Assembly (NCBI GenBank): GCA_003024985.2
Contig: PXIH01S0002373.1
Source of the DNA: Euperipatoides rowelli
Lineage: Eukaryota; Onychophora; Udeonychophora; Euonychophora; Peripatopsidae
DNA length: 10,293 nucleotides
Direction: 5' to 3' (one strand)
Both the position numbers and the translations under genes were made by a program. Every line of letters starts with the position of its first letter. Within the stretch, counting starts at the first letter, position 1. Below the pieces are notes generated by a model. It did not search any database. It saw nothing but the letters and a program-made list of their open reading frames with translations, and had not been told where the DNA came from. This document shows, in pieces, positions 7,501-10,293 of the stretch.

Positions 7501-10033
7501 TAACAATTCTCAGTCCACCTTCCTTCACAATTACTTTAGATATTGGCTTTTAATTTGAAAAGGCAATGTTATTGGCTTTGTTGAAGCATGCTTCAGACTA
7601 CACAAACTAGATGCTTTAGTCAGAGGTTTATGACTTGCCAAGATAATGCAGAGATTATGACATCTCAAGGAGTGACAATTATTTGCTGCTAGTTGCAAGA
7701 ATTCTACATACCGTACATGAAAATATATTTTTGGCTTTTGCATCTTTCTTCGAAGTTTATGTTGCTGCTATGAAATGAACAGACCATTCTAGAAAAATAC
7801 AGCCTTCAGATGGACATCTTTTTAGGCGTAGTGATACTTCAATAAAAAGTTTTAGGGATTTTTGCTTCATTGGAGATTTTACTTCCATCAATTCTGGTAG
7901 GTTGCTCAGTTCACAAAGAAAGATTATGAATTTATGAACAAAGGTCAACTATACAATGAACAATTGGGATGTTTGCAACTATAAGGTGGGCACATCAAGC
8001 ATTATTTCTTCTATCTAGAGAAATGGAGCAGATGACCACTATATCAGGAGATAATAGCCTGTCAGAATCAAATTAATTCCAAAAGCATACAATGTCCATT
8101 GTAATATTATAATGGTTAAAGAAATAAGGTCACACTGATGATATTTCACATAAACGAGACTGGTGAAGTAGTTCAACAAAGAAGTGACTGCTGAAAGTGA
8201 TGCTTTCAAATATGTTTGAGGCCAGAGTCAAAGAAACAAATTTGTTTAACCACAAATTAGGCAGTTGTTGGCAACTAAAGAGCTGAGAGGCAACATGTCT
8301 GATATTGGAAAAAAATGCTAGGCAAGTATTTCATCTTATAGCAAATAGATTTCAGGGCAACAACTAAAAAGAAATTTAAATATTGGTTGTACAGTATAGA
8401 TAACTTGAATGCAGAAAGTCCCTTGAAGTACATTATTTGCACTCACAATTGGACTTATTTACATCAAATTTTGGAGATGTGAGTGAAGAGCATGGTGAAT
8501 GTTTTCATCAGGACACTCACACCATGGAAAATATATTAGGGAGGATGGGATGAAGCTATATTGGGTATCTGCATCTGTAAATTGACTTGAGCTGAACAGA
8601 AAGATCACAATGGAAAATGTCATTCAAATGTCCATTTTTAAAATAAACATATTAGCCTAGTTAATTTTCATTTGTAGAAAATGTAATTGAAGTTAGAAAA
8701 TCAATTTGTTCTTCTTTGTTTACATCTCATAATTGATCAGATTATAGATCAGGAATGACAAAACAAGAGTGCTAAATTCTGATAAACCTACTGATTTAAA
8801 AAAGTAAAATCATTTTTGGAAGCAGCATACCAAAAACATAGATATATATTAAACATTTTTGACAAAAATAATTATTAAAGATTTCTAACAAAGAAACAAC
8901 AAAACAAAATTTTAAGCATTAAAAAAAAAAATAAGATTGATAAAAACCTTACTGCATTTATTTTTCTTAAATTGTAATTTTAAAGCTGAACTTAATATGT
9001 AAATGGGATAAATAGAAGTTAAAAGAAAAAATATTATAAATTCCACTGGATTGAAAAGATTTGAGAAAACAAAATTCATCTCAAATACCATATCGTTTGT
9101 TTAACAAATTCAATAAAAATTACTGAAGAGATTTGCAAATGTTAACCTACAGAAAAAAGTCGAAATCAATGTCAGGTATAATATGTATTTAATCAGCAAC
9201 AAAAGTAATAATATATTAGACAAAAGAAACAAAATGCAATTAATTACAATAAATTGAAATAAAATGTCATTAATTAAGCTTAACTTTTATATAATAATAT
9301 AAGCATGTTTTAGGGGAGAGAGGGAGCTTAATTTAATTATACTATTTTTGCTATTAAAAAATTATGAATATAGCCTAATCTTTCTCATCTGTATTATTAT
9401 TATTACATATTTATTATAACTAAAAGAGCATAAACAATATTTACATATATTGCACAGAAAATTACCACTTTCTCACTATAAAGTACTATCTCACTATAAA
9501 GTACTATCCCTCGAGACGATATAGACTCTATTTGCATACATTTATTTTTGATTCATTAAATAACAACAACAAAAAGCAACTATGTACTGTATATACAATT
9601 TTTCTTAAATGTGAAAACAAAAAATATAAAAATAATGGATTGGCAGATTGGTTTGGTCAAACTTCAACTCATTCTCACATTTGTTTTCAAAATAGCTAGT
9701 TCTTTATACCATGAAACACGATAACCCTGTAACCTTTCAACAAATCAAGTATGGCTAAGCATAAGGAGCAGAAAAAGGAACAAATATTTCAAACATCAAT
9801 TTACAATACCATATCTAAAAACATTGGATTACAATATCTTAACTTAGTGTTTGTCGATTATTTACTTAACATTATAAGGACCTACCATTCTTACACCACC
9901 AAATTCTTGTTGTAAGTTTTCCGATAGCTGTTCTATAGATGTCATCTGCTGATGAAGATCTTGCAACTGGCAAACAAGTTCTTTTTTTGCTCTCGATTTA
10001 GAATCAGCACCAAGTTGAAAGAATTCCGGAAAT
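1350..10033 (-). CDS. CPLANE1: Spliced partial gene, C-terminal part of a CPLANE1 (JBTS17)-like ciliary protein
   Basis: The coding sequence joins 10033-9886, 6801-6302, 5636-5487, 4251-4095, 2701-2373 and 1549-1350, read leftwards. Exon lengths are 148, 500, 150, 157, 329 and 200 nt. Every internal junction keeps phase (0; 2+1; 2+1; 0; 2+1), giving about 494 residues with no stop, so the model is strong whatever the name. The product is hydrophilic, charged and largely helical, with no signal peptide or membrane segment. From memory of the family, CPLANE1 is a very large CPLANE-complex protein acting at the basal body in intraflagellar-transport assembly and Hedgehog/planar-polarity signalling. 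The features that recall it are a coiled coil reading 'EFGGVRMLVNKIDNL' across the A/B junction, an 'IFKELVDKGELDP' module, and a basic helix ending 'KHPF' followed by 'LVNEALTDNL'. No alignment was possible; another centrosomal or ciliary coiled-coil protein remains an alternative. Both ends lie outside what can be fixed here. Confidence 0.62.
1629..1636. repeat. Target-site duplication, left copy
   Basis: AGTATAAT directly abuts the CAGGA end of the MITE. It matches the right-hand copy AGTAAAAT at seven of eight bases. It also overlaps the TACAGTA heptamer at 1626-1632. Confidence 0.6.
1637..1810. mobile_element. hAT-type MITE (174 bp) with TIRs and 8-bp TSD
   Basis: The left end reads CAGGAGCGTTGCTAAGAA. 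The reverse complement of the right end reads CAGGACCGAAGCTAGAGAA. These are imperfect terminal inverted repeats sharing CAGGA-CG--GCTA. The flanks are AGTATAAT (1629-1636) and AGTAAAAT (1811-1818), an 8-bp target duplication matching at 7 of 8 positions. CA(G/A)G-type termini with an 8-bp duplication are typical of the hAT superfamily. The interior has no coding capacity. It holds an 11-G run on the left and C-rich runs in the right half, which could pair in a hairpin. It sits in intron E-F, ending 87 nt upstream of the exon F acceptor in the sense of transcription. Confidence 0.68.
1811..1818. repeat. Target-site duplication, right copy
   Basis: AGTAAAAT directly follows the TCCTG end of the MITE. 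It differs from the left copy at one position (T to A), consistent with an old insertion. Confidence 0.6.
2282..2311. repeat. Microsatellite (TG)8 followed by T14
   Basis: Eight TG repeats (2282-2297) run directly into 14 T (2298-2311). Read on the transcribed minus strand this is A14 then (CA)8, about 60-90 nt downstream of the exon E donor. Such tracts are length-unstable, and CA repeats near donors can influence splicing in animals. Confidence 0.9.
2373..2701 (-). CDS. Exon E: Gln/Lys-rich helical region
   Basis: The acceptor is CTGTTTTCAG|CCT at 2711-2702. The donor is ACACG|GTAAAG at 2372. It has 109 codons plus two bases (CG) of a split Arg codon. It opens 'PFVTSKNIMTSQQQRIQSRQ', continues with a basic helix ('HLQKRKENIASLVNEALTDN'), then 'LERQEQFFNQTYVF', and ends in a Lys/Arg/Ser-rich tail. 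The ATG at 2677 is an internal Met eight codons into the exon, not a start. The 'IASLVNEALTDNL' stretch directly after the 'KHPF' module is the second feature that suggests CPLANE1. Confidence 0.83.
2962..2977. repeat. Poly-G run of 16
   Basis: Sixteen consecutive G in an otherwise AT-rich intron, preceded by GGAATGGAAGGA. It could form a quadruplex on the plus strand, giving C-rich RNA from the gene strand. The exact count may be affected by sequencing error. Confidence 0.85.
3082..3097. repeat. Near-palindrome TACTGTA-GT-TACAGTA
   Basis: It has the same 7-bp arms as the site at 606-621, with centre GT. It lies between two near-copies of ACATTTGC(A/C)(A/C)ATAC-like sequence (3067-3080 and 3097-3110), with another TACTGTA at 3116-3122. 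Confidence 0.8.
3844..3963 (-). other. Protein-like island, doubtful cassette exon or repeat remnant
   Basis: This is a patch of higher GC inside intron D-E. On the minus strand one frame reads 'HFLPLILDYLGHAIARPFVS' then 'FGMKDPKIKYCP', which is more protein-like than the flanks. It sits behind a possible acceptor (TTTTGTTTAGCATAG|CAT) in phase 0, and a weak donor (TTT|GTAAAA) would keep phase 0, so a 40-codon in-frame cassette is formally possible. The last codons are poor and the donor is weak. A decayed mobile-element fragment is at least as likely. I do not recognise the sequence. Confidence 0.2.
4095..4251 (-). CDS. Exon D: basic helix ending in KHPF
   Basis: The acceptor is TTTCTAG|A at 4253-4252. 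The donor is GAT|GTGAGT at 4094, the closest to consensus of the six after exon F. It encodes 52 full residues: 'YEGTEQGSRSPEEKRKVWSW', a long basic and acidic helix ('IKQKRAERHAQYEKEQQLKR'), then 'EKDKHPFMAAQD'. The pattern of a Trp-containing helix, 'KRAER..YEKE', and a closing 'HPF' resembles helical modules I recall from CPLANE1. The local base composition is clearly less AT-rich than the flanking introns, as expected for coding sequence. It ends in phase 0, which exon E accepts. Confidence 0.83.
4252..5486 (-). other. Intron C-D
   Basis: 1235 nt bounded by GTATGT and TTTCTAG. It contains the 9-bp-arm inverted repeat at 5073-5109, several A/T homopolymers and one TACAGTA (4734-4740). The stretch at 4370-4620 is slightly less AT-rich but has no spliceable open frame that I could find. 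Confidence 0.75.
5073..5109. repeat. Inverted repeat, 9-bp arms
   Basis: AAACTGAAG (5073-5081) and CTTCAGTTT (5101-5109) are exact reverse complements around a 19-nt A-rich loop, inside intron C-D. The transcript could form a weak hairpin, but no function is evident. It is most likely chance or a remnant of a small element. Confidence 0.6.
5487..5636 (-). CDS. Exon C: 'SDIFKELVDKGELDP' module
   Basis: The acceptor is a T10-AAG tract at 5649-5637. The donor is AT|GTATGT at 5486. The split codon AA|A gives Lys at the B/C join, and AT|A gives Ile at the C/D join. It encodes 49 full residues: 'IAEINPPYSHLNWSELSGV', then an amphipathic acidic helix 'SDIFKELVDKGELDPAVFGL', then a polar end. The short helix with 'LVDKGELDP' is the most family-like stretch in the gene and recalls a motif in the C-terminal region of CPLANE1 proteins (recognition from memory). 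An alternative AG 8 nt further into the exon (TTGCAG) would break phase with exon B, so the T-tract acceptor is preferred. Confidence 0.82.
5637..6301 (-). other. Intron B-C
   Basis: 665 nt of AT-rich sequence bounded by GTAGGT and a T-tract-AAG acceptor. It contains a T13 run near 5822-5834 and one TACAGTA (5679-5685). No further gene or element is seen. Confidence 0.75.
6302..6801 (-). CDS. Exon B: charged linker with basic coiled-coil patch
   Basis: The acceptor is TTTATTTCAG|TTAG just above 6801. The donor is ACAA|GTAGGT at 6301, the same hexamer as the exon A donor. This is the longest exon: 166 codons plus two bases of a split Lys codon. It begins 'LVNKIDNLEEEEK', closing the exon A coiled coil. 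A Ser/Pro/Glu linker follows, then a strongly basic helix ('SEEIDKKIKERHKVREKLFK', around residues 79-98 of the exon), then a Ser/Thr/Asp-rich tail that looks disordered. The frame is open from the acceptor to the donor. An apparent internal start at 6678 is a TTG codon in the middle of the exon, not a real initiation site. The linker has low information content, so it is the part least likely to align with homologues. Confidence 0.82.
6802..7199 (-). other. Intron A-B, part between the fossil gene and exon B
   Basis: AT-rich intron with T-runs at 6987-6995 and about 7096-7108. It includes the branch and acceptor region of exon B. Base composition changes around 7110-7140, which may mark the left boundary of the inserted element, but no terminal repeat or target duplication was found. 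Confidence 0.55.
7200..8640 (+). pseudogene. Decayed transposon-like multicopy gene, intronic fossil
   Basis: Translating the plus strand in three frames recovers one collinear, badly broken protein. Visible blocks, in order: 'YFGMP...DKFW' (7225-7263), 'KPFAIPRI' (7330-7353), 'PTNLYDDYYFCM' (7365-7400), 'DNAEIMTS' (7642-7665), 'LLPSILVGCSVHKE' (7879-7920), 'VNYTMNNWDVC' (7944-7976), 'ADDHYIRR' (8028-8051), 'TAESDAFKYV' (8187-8216), 'PQIRQL' (8250-8267), 'LEVHYLHSQLDLF' (8422-8460), 'SEEHGECFHQD' (8482-8514) and 'WDEA' (8546-8557). I recall the same order in a large uncharacterised repeat family of arthropod and Hydra genomes whose hallmark is 'SDEHGERFHQD' and which also carries 'PFAIPMIWREP' and 'PQIRQL'. 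I know no accepted name or enzymatic role. At least five frame changes and many stops show it is dead. No introns are evident, and the ends are approximate. The region is less AT-rich than its surroundings. It lies antisense to the host gene inside intron A-B. Confidence 0.72.
8641..9885 (-). other. Intron A-B, part between exon A and the fossil gene
   Basis: About 1.2 kb of AT-rich intron with A- and T-runs and short TAT/ATT repeats around 9390-9415. The perfect 18-bp duplication at 9471-9506 and one TACTGTA at 9585 are the only structure noticed. No exon with matching phase and good splice sites was seen. Confidence 0.6.
9471..9506. repeat. Perfect 18-bp tandem duplication
   Basis: The unit TCTCACTATAAAGTACTA occurs twice with no spacer and no mismatch (9471-9488 and 9489-9506), followed by TCCCTCGAG. 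The identity suggests a recent event. It lies in intron A-B, far from any splice site. Confidence 0.9.
9886..10033 (-). CDS. Exon A: coiled-coil segment
   Basis: The acceptor is TTCTGTTCAG at 10043-10034 after a pyrimidine-rich run, and the donor is ATG|GTAGGT at 9885. The first base completes a codon begun in an upstream exon outside the window. It encodes 49 residues, starting 'FPEFFQLG' and continuing with a Lys/Arg-rich stretch into a heptad-like helix with Leu/Met/Ile at spaced positions ('LHQQMTSIEQLSENLQQEF'). It ends in phase 0 and joins exon B to read '...FGGVRM-LVNKIDNL...', so the helix runs on across the junction. A competing donor (GTAAGA, 6 nt upstream) would drop two residues and also keep phase 0, so alternative use is possible. 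Confidence 0.8.
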
Positions 10034-10293
10034 CTGAACAGAAAAAGGTAATTTATGATATGCAGCAACAATAAATGCCCAAGAAACAAGTATTTCAAAA
10101 CTCATGTTTACTGCATATCCTAGTCAAATAACAGAAAATAAATGCTGAGCTTTGTAAACAAATCAGTGAAAAGAAAATAATTTGATCAAAAATAATGAAT
10201 ACTTCGCACTAGTTTAATCTAACATTTTTACTATTAAACATTTTGACTGTAAGGACTTTTCAAAGAATTTATTCTTATCGAGATCATCGGGGG
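10034..10293 (-). other. Intron upstream of exon A (partial)
   Basis: AT-rich sequence with no open frame that splices convincingly to exon A, which needs two bases from the preceding exon. The extreme right edge (TCGAGATCATCGGGGG) is less AT-rich and may approach another feature, but nothing can be called. Confidence 0.6.

Noticed and set aside
7531-7948. Two minus-strand open frames (7531-7743 and 7757-7948) as possible genes or extra exons of the host gene
   Set aside because: They overlap the fossil gene, and the plus strand shows the recognisable conserved blocks there ('DNAEIMTS', 'LLPSILVGCSVHKE'). The minus frames are chance openings.
9862-10098. Treating 10098-9862 as a stand-alone gene with a hydrophobic N-terminus
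   Set aside because: The hydrophobic start ('YLFLGHLLLLHIINYLFLF') is intron sequence upstream of a good acceptor at 10034. Only the part from 10033 is protein-like and phase-compatible with exon B.

Overview
This window is AT-rich (roughly 70% or more by eye) animal-type DNA. It holds the 3' portion of one multi-exon gene on the minus strand, and most of the rest is intron. Six coding exons can be placed at 10033-9886, 6801-6302, 5636-5487, 4251-4095, 2701-2373 and 1549-1350. They have GT donors and AG acceptors, and reading phase is kept at all five internal junctions, giving about 494 residues without a stop. The 5' end of the gene lies beyond the right edge. The 3' end is either beyond the left edge or in a short exon that I cannot fix.

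The protein is hydrophilic, charged and rich in predicted helix. It runs: a coiled-coil segment (exons A/B); a low-complexity Ser/Lys/Glu linker; an 'SDIFKELVDKGELDP' module (exon C); a basic helix ending in 'KHPF' (exon D); and a second basic helix (exon E). This order most resembles the C-terminal part of CPLANE1 (C5orf42/JBTS17), a ciliogenesis and planar-polarity effector mutated in Joubert syndrome. That identity comes from remembered family features, not from an alignment, and I hold it at moderate confidence.

The introns carry two mobile-element fossils. Intron A-B (about 3.1 kb) contains a decayed plus-strand copy of a multicopy, transposon-like gene family, at about 7200-8640. Its conserved motifs can still be read, spread over all three frames. 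Intron E-F contains a 174-bp hAT-type MITE at 1637-1810 with imperfect terminal inverted repeats and an 8-bp target duplication matching at 7 of 8 positions. Smaller items are a diverged tandem duplication (941-1175), an exact 18-bp tandem duplication (9471-9506), a (TG)8-T14 tract, a 16-G run, and recurrent TACTGTA/TACAGTA heptamers, two pairs of which form near-palindromes.

The organism is a metazoan with spliced genes, probably an invertebrate with cilia or flagella. I recall the fossil family mainly from arthropod (especially chelicerate) and Hydra genomes, which fits but does not settle the host. No bacterial genes, RNA genes, CRISPR arrays or operons are seen.
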